This document shows, piece by piece, positions 1 to 5,415 of a DNA stretch of 11,911 bases (the first letter of the stretch is position 1; each line of letters begins with the position of its first letter). The stretch covers positions 1 through 11,911 of the forward strand of contig JAHFRO010000067.1 in the NCBI GenBank assembly GCA_023266245.1. The letters run 5' to 3'. The translations under genes were made by a program, and so were the position numbers. The notes below the pieces were generated by a model. It made no database searches, was not told the DNA's origin, and saw only the letters and a list, made by a program, of their open reading frames with translations. Source of the stretch: Betaproteobacteria bacterium (GTDB lineage: Bacteria; Pseudomonadota; Gammaproteobacteria; Burkholderiales; SG8-41).

Positions 1-16
1 ACAGAGGACACAGAGA
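1..16 (-). repeat. CTCTGTG phrase repeat, inverted copy
   Basis: The first 16 bases are the exact reverse complement of 2071-2086, inside the CTCTGTG repeat at 2063-2092. The copy is cut by the window edge, so its full length is unknown. The two copies face each other and bracket the low-GC region that carries the HIRAN and ParB-like genes. Confidence 0.7.
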
Positions 17-49
17 AATAAAATAAAACGACCATTTTTTCGGGACTGC

Positions 50-92
50 ATTAAACGAACACTAGCGTGGAGTCCACCGGTTCGTGTTGGGC
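50..92 (-). other. Possible short or degenerate attC-like hairpin
   Basis: The segment lies 13 bp past the stop codon of the HIRAN gene. On the plus strand, GTTGGGC at 86-92 fits the integron core GTTRRRY exactly. ATTAAAC at 50-56 fits the partner RYYYAAC at six of seven positions. Between them ACGAAC (55-60) pairs with GTTCGT (80-85), and GTGGA (67-71) pairs with TCCAC (73-77) around a single G. This is the expected place for the attC of the HIRAN cassette, but about 43 bp is short for the family and the spacers pair, which is atypical. It could equally be a weak terminator for the HIRAN gene, although no clear T-run follows. Confidence 0.25.
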
Positions 93-105
93 GTCGGATT
101 AGACA

Positions 106-996
106 TTACGTCTTACCACTCCAGCCGAAGAATGCGAGGAGCAGCAACACGCCGATTACGATCACGACGAATGTGAGCTGAGATCGTGATTTGCTGCTCG
201 GTGCGTCGGCAACTCGCTCGGTGGCTCGTGGTACGTACGCTGTCGGTGGCACGAGACTTGGAACCGTGGCGTCCTTACGATAAACCTCCGCGATAATCAC
301 CGGTATCGGATAACGGCCGCCGGTCAAGATCTTTTTGATCTGTGCCAGATAAGGATGACCATCGTCAAGGAGTGGGGCGATATCAGCGGCATCTTCTTCC
401 GGAACAAATCCGATCTGGTGCCCACTCGTGGTGCGGACCTCGACCGCATTTTTGCTGTATCTATTATTGGGGTCGCGAACAAGGTAGGCAGGTGCGGCGG
501 CGCGAGCATAGCGGTCTATCACGGCTGGCCGCCCTTCATACCTTGACCCTGCAACCATGAAGTCCCAATGCTCGATCGGGAAGTTGCGCTCTCGTTCCTC
601 ACGCTGTCGCTCCCTTTCGAGTTCTCGTTGAACACGGAGTCGATCTTTTTCCTTCTGTTCTACCGTTCGCCGAGCGCTTTTCGCAATATCGCGAACGTCA
701 GCGGGGAGGACAGTTACTACTGTGACGAATAGTTCTCGGCGCTCCTCGGGGGTAACTCGGCCGTCGGCCACGATCCTCTCGACCACTGGGATTAGGTGAG
801 AGATTGCGGGGAGTTCCGCGTTTTTATGTTGCCCAAGCCATTCACGGAGTGAAGACACCTCCTCGTCCGACAATGACCCATCGGCTGTGACCGCCTGGCA
901 GAGTGACAGGAGTTCGGCACCAATTTCCGATTCGCGCTGTGTCTTCGTAAGCGAGACGCGACGAGATCGCGCCGGCTTTTCTCCCGCATCTGTCAT
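106..996 (-). CDS. TerB-like / HIRAN domain protein with C-terminal membrane anchor
   Basis: This 296-residue protein has an unusual domain order. Residues about 22-100 hold two helical modules, each with an acidic 'ADG-x-(L/V)-(S/T)-x-EE' turn (ADGSLSDEE at 38-46, ADGRVTPEE at 77-85), like TerB-type modules and those that accompany some bacterial BRCT proteins. Residues 105-137 are Arg/Glu-rich and probably coiled coil. Residues about 144-240 look like a HIRAN domain (MVAGSRYEG, then DPNNRYSKNAVEV and GHQIGFVPEE). HIRAN domains bind DNA ends in some eukaryotic helicases; their role in stand-alone bacterial proteins is not settled. Residues 274-291 form one hydrophobic helix ending six residues from the C-terminus, which suggests a tail-anchored inner-membrane protein facing the cytoplasm. 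The ATG is preceded by AGAGG at suitable spacing. The gene lies between attC-like sites, which points to an integron cassette. The HIRAN call is good; the function is unknown. Confidence 0.85.
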   Translation of the reverse strand: MTDAGEKPARSRRVSLTKTQRESEIGAELLSLCQAVTADGSLSDEEVSSLREWLGQHKNAELPAISHLIPVVERIVADGRVTPEERRELFVTVVTVLPADVRDIAKSARRTVEQKEKDRLRVQRELERERQREERERNFPIEHWDFMVAGSRYEGRPAVIDRYARAAAPAYLVRDPNNRYSKNAVEVRTTSGHQIGFVPEEDAADIAPLLDDGHPYLAQIKKILTGGRYPIPVIIAEVYRKDATVPSLVPPTAYVPRATERVADAPSSKSRSQLTFVVIVIGVLLLLAFFGWSGKT

Positions 997-1015
997 GAGC
1001 GGCCTCTATCGTGAT

Positions 1016-1105
1016 GTCTAACGGTCTGGCTGTGCGGCGCCGGCCGCTGAAATGTCATAAAACGGTCTGCTGTTTCCCGGCGTCTGCACGAGCCAAATGT
1101 CAGGT
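1016..1105 (-). other. attC: attC-like integron recombination site
   Basis: Read as a folded plus strand (the attC bottom strand), the site runs as follows. GTCTAAC at 1016-1022 is a perfect R' core. After a 5-nt spacer, GGCTGTGC at 1028-1035 is the L' box. A third stem, CGCCGG (1038-1043), pairs with CCGGCG (1077-1082). GCAC (1086-1089) and AGCC (1091-1094) form L'', with G1090 left unpaired. A 4-nt spacer leads to GTCAGGT at 1099-1105, six of seven to the R'' core. An unpaired G in L'' of the bottom strand is the known extrahelical base that sets attC polarity. The 90-bp length falls in the usual range. The core sits 19 bp upstream of the HIRAN start codon, as a cassette boundary should, and the site follows the ParB-like gene. 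No integrase gene is in the window. Confidence 0.65.
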
Positions 1106-1130
1106 ATCGCCCATCTGGAACTACGCTTGT

Positions 1131-1511
1131 TTATTGGATTTGAATGACTATCACCGGATGTGGTTCCACGTTACCTTCTTCGGCCCACTGGTTTGTTCGC
1201 CTTCTCCCATCAACGAGATATTCATTCTTATCCCACTTGACCACAACCACCGAGATATCGGTTTGGTTCGGATCCTTCGTTAAACAGTCTCGGCGAATTA
1301 CCTTCTTCAATTCATCTAGTGTTCGCCGTTCCTTTCGTAGATTGGTGGTCTTGTCATTGAGATGTGGAACATTGATGCTCCTCGGAAAATATTCGCCAAA
1401 TAGTCGATTGAGAGCGTCGATTGGTGTTTTATCCTTCGGTTGCTTCTGGTGATGACGCAATATCTCTGACACTTCTTTCCAGAGCTGATCTTCTTGTGTG
1501 GTAGTAACCAT
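1131..1511 (-). CDS. Small protein with ParB/sulfiredoxin-like motif
   Basis: This 126-residue acidic-to-basic protein has no signal peptide or membrane helix, so it is probably cytoplasmic. The N-terminal 75 residues are helical and charged. The C-terminal part (about 85-126) reads DISVVVVKWDKNEYLVDGRRR and then a tail ending PHPVIVIQIQ. The 'strand - LVDGRRR - helix - PVIV' pattern resembles the core of the ParB/Srx fold, whose usual motif is 'DGxxR'. Only the end of that fold seems present, so nuclease or CTPase activity cannot be claimed. The start ATG has only a weak GAAG upstream. The stop lies 25 bp from the attC-like site at 1016-1105, so this gene and that site would form one cassette. 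Its GC content is lower than that of the genes to the right. I do not recognise a named family. Confidence 0.7.
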   Translation of the reverse strand: MVTTTQEDQLWKEVSEILRHHQKQPKDKTPIDALNRLFGEYFPRSINVPHLNDKTTNLRKERRTLDELKKVIRRDCLTKDPNQTDISVVVVKWDKNEYLVDGRRRTNQWAEEGNVEPHPVIVIQIQ

Positions 1512-1525
1512 TCGTCTTCAGTGTC

Positions 1526-1571
1526 TATCGCTCATGCGATACCTTGTAATAGGCAGCATCGCGAAGATGCT
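1526..1571. other. Two small perfect hairpins upstream of the ParB-like gene
   Basis: TATCGC (1526-1531) pairs with GCGATA (1536-1541) around TCAT, and AGCATC (1555-1560) pairs with GATGCT (1566-1571) around GCGAA. Both lie in the 5' leader of the minus-strand gene that starts at 1511. Neither has a T-run, so they are not convincing terminators. They could structure the leader or belong to a decayed recombination site. Confidence 0.4.
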
Positions 1572-1619
1572 AAACCGATGTGCCGGCATACACAACTTTA
1601 CGCAGGCATTCTGAAAATC

Positions 1620-1728
1620 CGTGAGTCGTGATTCGTCCCGTTCCAATGTCCACGTCAAAGATGTGCGCGTTGATCCTCGCCCTCTTACTCGATAGAAATC
1701 ATTGGAACGGGATTCGTGGGTCGTGGGT
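1620..1728. repeat. 7-bp-unit repeat pair around an inverted repeat
   Basis: The left edge has CGTGAGT and CGTGATT in tandem (1620-1633); the right edge has CGTGGGT-type units from about 1715. Inside, CCCGTTCCAATG at 1637-1648 is the perfect inverse of 1700-1711. The word GATTCGT occurs in direct orientation at both ends. The same 7-bp phrase family occurs at 8441-8529 and 9485-9551, which makes this a dispersed intergenic element. No coding sequence is evident between the arms. Confidence 0.6.
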
Positions 1729-1757
1729 CGAACTTTGTCGTGATCTTATCCGCGTTT

Positions 1758-1853
1758 ATGCCGTTACAACCACCACAAGGCCGGGATCGCGCAACTTGAT
1801 TCTCTGCACCTGACATATCGATCGAGTTCCGGAAGCACAGGTTGTAACGGCAT
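1758..1853. repeat. 14-bp perfect inverted repeat, 68-bp spacer
   Basis: ATGCCGTTACAACC at 1758-1771 is exactly inverted at 1840-1853. Its outer flanks are fragments of the ATCnGCG phrase family (ATCCGCGTTT at 1748-1757 and ATCTGCGGCT at 1856-1865). The spacer has no obvious gene. The form would suit a small non-autonomous mobile element or a large stem-loop, but I see no target-site duplication. Confidence 0.55.
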
Positions 1854-1913
1854 TTATCTGCGGCTCAAAACAACAGGATTCAGGATCAACGATCAAGGGT
1901 TCAGCGTCTTGTT

Positions 1914-1974
1914 TTCCGCGTGCTTCCGTGTGTTTCCGTGGCTGACTGGATCTTATCGACGTCTATCGGCGGCG
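1914..1974 (+). repeat. 10-bp-period phrase repeats (TTCCGTG and ATCGGCG types)
   Basis: At 1914-1943 three consecutive 10-bp units begin TTCCGCG, TTCCGTG and TTCCGTG, the last closing with GGCT then GA. At 1955-1974 two further 10-bp units begin ATCGACG and ATCGGCG. The period is exact. Open frames through here encode only low-complexity Arg/Ser/Leu strings, so I do not treat it as coding. From 1862 to 1913, between this block and the 1758-1853 inverted repeat, I see only further degenerate repeat-like words such as GATCAA and GATTCAGG. Confidence 0.7.
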
Positions 1975-2016
1975 AGAAAAAAAACAAGGCAGAAGGCAGA
2001 AGGATACCTGAGTTCT

Positions 2017-2049
2017 ATCCGCGTTTATCTGCGTTTATCCGCGGCTAAT
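2017..2049 (+). repeat. 10-bp-period phrase repeat (ATCnGCG type)
   Basis: Three 10-bp units at 2017, 2027 and 2037 share ATC(C/T)GCG; the first two end TTT and the third ends GCT followed by AAT. An imperfect AGAAGGC tandem precedes it at about 1986-2003. It has the same architecture as the neighbouring blocks but a different core word. Confidence 0.75.
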
Positions 2050-2062
2050 GTATTAGGGTTTT

Positions 2063-2092
2063 CTCTGTGCTCTCTGTGTCCTCTGTGGCTCA
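2063..2092 (+). repeat. 9-bp-period phrase repeat (CTCTGTG)
   Basis: CTCTGTG occurs at 2063, 2072 and 2081 with exact 9-bp spacing, and the last unit closes with GGCTCA. Positions 2071-2086 are inverted exactly at 1-16. Confidence 0.8.
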
Positions 2093-2101
2093 AGAAGTTT
2101 T

Positions 2102-2134
2102 GTCGGCGTCTATCGGCGTCCATCGGCGGCTAAT
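2102..2134 (+). repeat. 10-bp-period phrase repeat abutting the ggt stop codon
   Basis: Three 10-bp units start at 2102, 2112 and 2122 with (G/A)TCGGCG and close with GGCT then AAT. The bases CTA at 2130-2132, read on the minus strand, are the TAG stop of ggt. The repeat therefore overlaps the end of that coding region, and there is no separate 3' untranslated space before it. Confidence 0.75.
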
Positions 2135-3824
2135 ACGAACCGACATCCGAGCCACGCGGGTCGCTCGCCGCGAGGGCGCGCCCGTCGCGCTTCGATTTGA
2201 ACACCACCTGCAGGTTGCCCCACTTGCGGTTGGCAACCTGCACCTGGTGTCCCTTGGCTTCGAGCGCCGCGCGCCAATCGGCGGGAAATCCTTCCGGCTC
2301 GACCTCGACGCGGTCCGGCCACCATTGGTGGTGATAGCGCGGCGCCCGCACCATGCGCGCCAGGTCCACCTGCGGTGCGGCGAGATAATCGAGGATCGCG
2401 AGCAGCACCTGGCTCACGATGCGCGCGCCGCCCGGTGCCCCCAGGATCAGCACACCCTTCTCGTCCTCGACGAACGCCGGCGTCATGCTCGAGAGCGGCC
2501 GCTTGCCGGGCGCGATCGCGTTGGCGCTGCCGCCGCGCAGCCGGTACGAGTTCGGCACGTCGGGACGGAGCGAAAAATCATCCATCTCGTTGTTGAGCAG
2601 CACACCGGTGCCTTCGCCGACGATGCCCGAGCCGAACAGCCAGTTGACGCTGAGGGTGGCCGCCACACGATTGCCTTCGGTGTCGATCACCGAGTAGTGC
2701 GTGGTGTTGCCGCTCTCAGCGTGGGCCAGTTGCTCCTGATCAAGGGTCTCGCTGGGCGTGGCGGAGGCGGGGTTGATGGTCGCGGCCCGGCGCTCGGCGT
2801 AGGCCTTGCTCACCAGCCGGTCCACCGGCACGGGCACGAAATCGCCGTCGCCGAGATAAAGCGCCCGGTCCTGAAATGCCCGCCGCAGCGCCTCGACTAC
2901 CAGATGCGCGGTATCCGGACCGCGCGCGTCACCCAGCCGGAAGCGCTCCAGGATGTTGAGGCTTTGCGCGAGCGCGACACCGCCCGCCGAAGGCAGCGCC
3001 GCCGCGGTGATGATGGCCCCGCGATAGTGAAATCTGACCGGAGCGCGCTCCACCACTTGGTAGTCGGCGAGATCCGCGAGCTGCCATACCCCGCCTGCGG
3101 CGTTCGCCGCCGCGACCAGTGCCTGCGCCACTTCGCCGGCATAAAAACCGTCCCGTCCCTCGCCCGCCAGCCGCGCCAGCGTCGCAGCAAGCTCCGGCTG
3201 GCGCAGCGCATAGCCCGGCTGCGGCGCCTGCCGGTTGTGGAGAAAAATGCGCGCGGCGCTGGCCTGATCCTGCAGAAAGCGTTCGCGCAGCCCGGCGATG
3301 CGCGCGTAACGCGGGTCCACTTCGAAGCCGTCGCGCGCATAGCGGATCGCCGGCGCAAGGCTCGCCGCGAGCGGCAGCTTGCCGTAGTTCCGGGCGACGT
3401 GCACGAGGGCCGCCGGCACCCCGGGTATCGCAGCCGACCTGCCGCCTTGCGTGGTCGCGCCGCGGATCGGGTTGCCCTGGCGGTCGAAGTACAACGCCGG
3501 CGTCGCCCTGCGCGGGGCGGTCTCGCGTCCATCCACCATCACCTGGTAGCCGTCGCGCGCCCGATGCAGCAGCCAGAAACCGCCTCCGCCCAGCCCCGAT
3601 GAGTACGGCTCCACCACCGCCAGCGCCGCCGCAACCGCGACCGCGGCATCAAAGGCGTTGCCGCCGCGCGCGAAGATTTCCTGTCCTGCAGCGGTGGCGA
3701 GCGGATGGGCCGAGGCGATCGCCGCGGTCTGCTGCTCCACAGCCTGCCCGACGGCGCACAGCGGGGAAAGAAGCGCGATGCAAAGGAAAAAACGCCGTAG
3801 CGCGTATCGCCAGCCAGAACTCAT
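2130..3824 (-). CDS. ggt: Gamma-glutamyltransferase (glutathione hydrolase) precursor
   Basis: This 564-residue Ntn-hydrolase cleaves the gamma-glutamyl bond of glutathione and related peptides in the periplasm (EC 3.4.19.13 / 2.3.2.2). The N-terminus (RR, then the hydrophobic FFLCIALLSPL stretch, cut near residue 28) is a signal peptide. The large-subunit signature GGNAFDAAVAVAAALAVVEP lies at 54-73, with GLGGGGF following. R100 in DGRETAP matches the gamma-carboxylate-binding Arg. Self-cleavage would occur before T374 of TTHYSV, giving a small subunit that keeps LLNNEMDDFS, the PLSSMTP loop (443-449) and GAPGG. No key residue is missing and the length is normal. I chose the ATG at 3824 because it gives a clean signal peptide and a nearby AGAGAG, and avoids overlap with the upstream gene, which ends at 3854. 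It is the last gene of the four-gene cluster. The identification is firm. Confidence 0.95.
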   Translation of the reverse strand: MSSGWRYALRRFFLCIALLSPLCAVGQAVEQQTAAIASAHPLATAAGQEIFARGGNAFDAAVAVAAALAVVEPYSSGLGGGGFWLLHRARDGYQVMVDGRETAPRRATPALYFDRQGNPIRGATTQGGRSAAIPGVPAALVHVARNYGKLPLAASLAPAIRYARDGFEVDPRYARIAGLRERFLQDQASAARIFLHNRQAPQPGYALRQPELAATLARLAGEGRDGFYAGEVAQALVAAANAAGGVWQLADLADYQVVERAPVRFHYRGAIITAAALPSAGGVALAQSLNILERFRLGDARGPDTAHLVVEALRRAFQDRALYLGDGDFVPVPVDRLVSKAYAERRAATINPASATPSETLDQEQLAHAESGNTTHYSVIDTEGNRVAATLSVNWLFGSGIVGEGTGVLLNNEMDDFSLRPDVPNSYRLRGGSANAIAPGKRPLSSMTPAFVEDEKGVLILGAPGGARIVSQVLLAILDYLAAPQVDLARMVRAPRYHHQWWPDRVEVEPEGFPADWRAALEAKGHQVQVANRKWGNLQVVFKSKRDGRALAASDPRGSDVGSY

Positions 3825-3853
3825 GTTTCTCTCTGTTCCGAGAACCCTGCCAA

Positions 3854-4516
3854 TTACGGCGAAGCCGCGGACGTGGGCGGCTTCGCCGGGCGCCAGCCCG
3901 TCTTCCACAGTTCGAGCGGCACGATCACCGGCGGCTTGCCGTTCTCAAAGAACCACGAGTCCACTGCCCACTTCTCACCGCTCACTACGTCGCGCACCAC
4001 CGCGGTGGTGTGCGGCCAGCCGAACAGAAACCAACCGCGCGTCACGCGCGCCTCCACCGAGTGCCACTTGAGCAGTCCGCCGTGCCGCAGCATGCGGAGG
4101 TAGGTCGTGGTGTTGGTTGACTCGTCAATGCAATCCATCTGAGCGGACCAGTCTGCGCCTTTCTCGTTGCCGGCGCGGTCGTCGCTGGTTCCCGTGAGCT
4201 CGCCGACGATGGTCTCGAACAACGCGACCGCCCGCGCGATGCGCTCGCGTTCCTCCGCCGGACCGGCCGGCGGCGAGGAAAACACTGCCGCGATTCTCTG
4301 CCATTGATCTTCGGCGAGACTCACCTGCGTGACGAGCGTGCAGGTTCCTGCATGACACACCGAGAACCGTGCCGGCGTCGGGTCGGTCACGATGTCATCG
4401 CGCACAAAGGTGTCGGCAGGCGCCGCTTGGTCCATCAACAGTAACGCGATACCGAACAGCAGCCAGCGCGGCAAGCTGCTGCGGTTCTCAACCAGGATCG
4501 CGGCCACGGGAATCAC
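3854..4516 (-). CDS. Exported protein of unknown function with Cys-His-Asp pattern
   Basis: This 220-residue protein begins with a short polar stretch, a hydrophobic helix (about 17-29) and an APA-D site near residue 34, so it is probably secreted to the periplasm or membrane-tethered. C54 and C59 could form a disulfide. The conserved-looking core is residues 120-210: MDCIDESTNTTTYL with C129, then PHTTAVV with H169, then WAVDSWF with D186, followed by a Trp-rich tail (WFFENG, LWKTGW). A Cys at a helix start, then His and Asp on successive strands, is the order seen in transglutaminase-like cysteine peptidases; this is a pattern match, not a family assignment. The start is GTG at 4516 with no strong ribosome-binding site; GTG at 4507 is an alternative. 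The gap to the upstream hydrolase is 9 bp and to ggt 29 bp, so it is very likely co-transcribed with both. Confidence 0.85.
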   Translation of the reverse strand: MIPVAAILVENRSSLPRWLLFGIALLLMDQAAPADTFVRDDIVTDPTPARFSVCHAGTCTLVTQVSLAEDQWQRIAAVFSSPPAGPAEERERIARAVALFETIVGELTGTSDDRAGNEKGADWSAQMDCIDESTNTTTYLRMLRHGGLLKWHSVEARVTRGWFLFGWPHTTAVVRDVVSGEKWAVDSWFFENGKPPVIVPLELWKTGWRPAKPPTSAASP

Positions 4517-4525
4517 ACCACGATT

Positions 4526-5398
4526 TTACTTTCGCAGGTGGCGAGCGAAAAATTCCTCCGCCCGCCGCAACGAGTCCGAAGTAGCAAAGCGGTTCGCTTC
4601 CAGGCTCTGTTTGGTCTTGCCGGGATCGTCGTACGAATGCAACGCGCCTTCGTAAGTGACGAGTTCCACGCCCGCGCCCCTGGCTTGCAGCCGAGCCGCG
4701 AAACTCCGGCAGATGGCCGGTGACACCTCGTCGTCTGCCGAGGCGACCAGAATCAATAGAGGCGCGTACGGCCCGTAGTCGTCCTGTTTCGCCTGGAAGC
4801 GACAACTCGGATACAACGCCAGCGCGGCGCGGAAGCCCGTGATCGGCGTGGGGTTGGCAAGGCCGGGAGGATTGGGCCCAAGCGCGGCGAGCACCGTCAT
4901 GCCGCCGTTCGACCAGCCTTGCACGCCGATGCGGTCGGGAACGACGTCGCGGCGCGCACGCAGGAAATCGAGCGCGGCGTAGGCGTCGAGCGGGCGCACC
5001 AGTTGCTCGTTCACTTCCGGCGGACGGTTGTTGTAGGAATGCTTCGGAAAACCCTGCGGATACCCGCGCGGACCGAAGCTGTCCACAAGGAGAGTGAGAT
5101 AACCGTGTTTCGACCAAAACTCGCCCCACATCCTGTGGCGCATGGTAAGCGTCTCGGCGGCGAATACCCCCTTTGCCAGCGACGAGTACGGCCCGGAGCG
5201 GCCGTGCAGCATGATGACCGCCGGGTGCGGTCCCGCACCCTCGGGCCGGAACAGGTAGCCTACGAGCTGCGTCTTCTCGTCACGGCTCGGAAACGAGACG
5301 GTTTCGGGCGTTTGCGCCGCCGCCTGAACCGCAGTGCCGCCTACTGCGCAACACACGATCACCACCAAAAATCCGACTATCGCTCGTGCCCTACGCAC
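4526..5398 (-). CDS. Exported alpha/beta hydrolase, dienelactone hydrolase family
   Basis: This 290-residue protein starts with RRAR, a hydrophobic helix (8-20) and an AVQA-A cleavage site near 26, a standard signal peptide. The mature part is an alpha/beta hydrolase: the oxyanion-side motif VIMLHGRSGP at 61-70, nucleophile elbow GWSNGG with S163, acid in SADDEVSP (D222 or D223), and H254 in ALHSYDDP. The layout fits the dienelactone hydrolase family, which hydrolyses esters or lactones; the substrate is unknown. I chose the GTG at 5398. The frame stays open far upstream, but that stretch lies over the dehydrogenase gene in another frame and is spurious. GGGGAAG directly precedes the GTG, which is closer than ideal. 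A TTG at 5419, overlapping the upstream TGA, is a possible alternative. The gap to the upstream dehydrogenase is 17 bp. Confidence 0.88.
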   Translation of the reverse strand: MRRARAIVGFLVVIVCCAVGGTAVQAAAQTPETVSFPSRDEKTQLVGYLFRPEGAGPHPAVIMLHGRSGPYSSLAKGVFAAETLTMRHRMWGEFWSKHGYLTLLVDSFGPRGYPQGFPKHSYNNRPPEVNEQLVRPLDAYAALDFLRARRDVVPDRIGVQGWSNGGMTVLAALGPNPPGLANPTPITGFRAALALYPSCRFQAKQDDYGPYAPLLILVASADDEVSPAICRSFAARLQARGAGVELVTYEGALHSYDDPGKTKQSLEANRFATSDSLRRAEEFFARHLRK

Positions 5399-5415
5399 CT
5401 TCCCCGCTTCCGCGT

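Noticed and set aside
1020..1069. The directly repeated AACGGTCTG (1020-1028 and 1061-1069) as a regulator-binding tandem site.
   Set aside because: Both copies fall inside the attC-like structure, one at the core and one in its loop, so the attC reading explains the region better. I see no independent promoter evidence.
1569..1603. A second attC upstream of the ParB-like gene (GCTAAAC core, imperfect palindrome with TGCCGGCA centre).
   Set aside because: It is only about 35 bp long, the core has a mismatch at a conserved pyrimidine, and no matching partner core is present. It could be a decayed site, but the evidence is too thin.
1909..2133. A 74-codon plus-strand frame across the phrase repeats.
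   Set aside because: It translates the 9- and 10-bp repeats into low-complexity sequence and has no ribosome-binding site.
1914..2134. A CRISPR array.
   Set aside because: The units are 7-10 bp with no 25-40 bp repeats and no unique spacers, and no cas gene is near.
2067..3602. A 511-codon plus-strand frame opposite ggt.
   Set aside because: The opposite strand encodes a complete, motif-rich gamma-glutamyltransferase. The long antisense frame is a by-product of high GC and has no recognisable domain.
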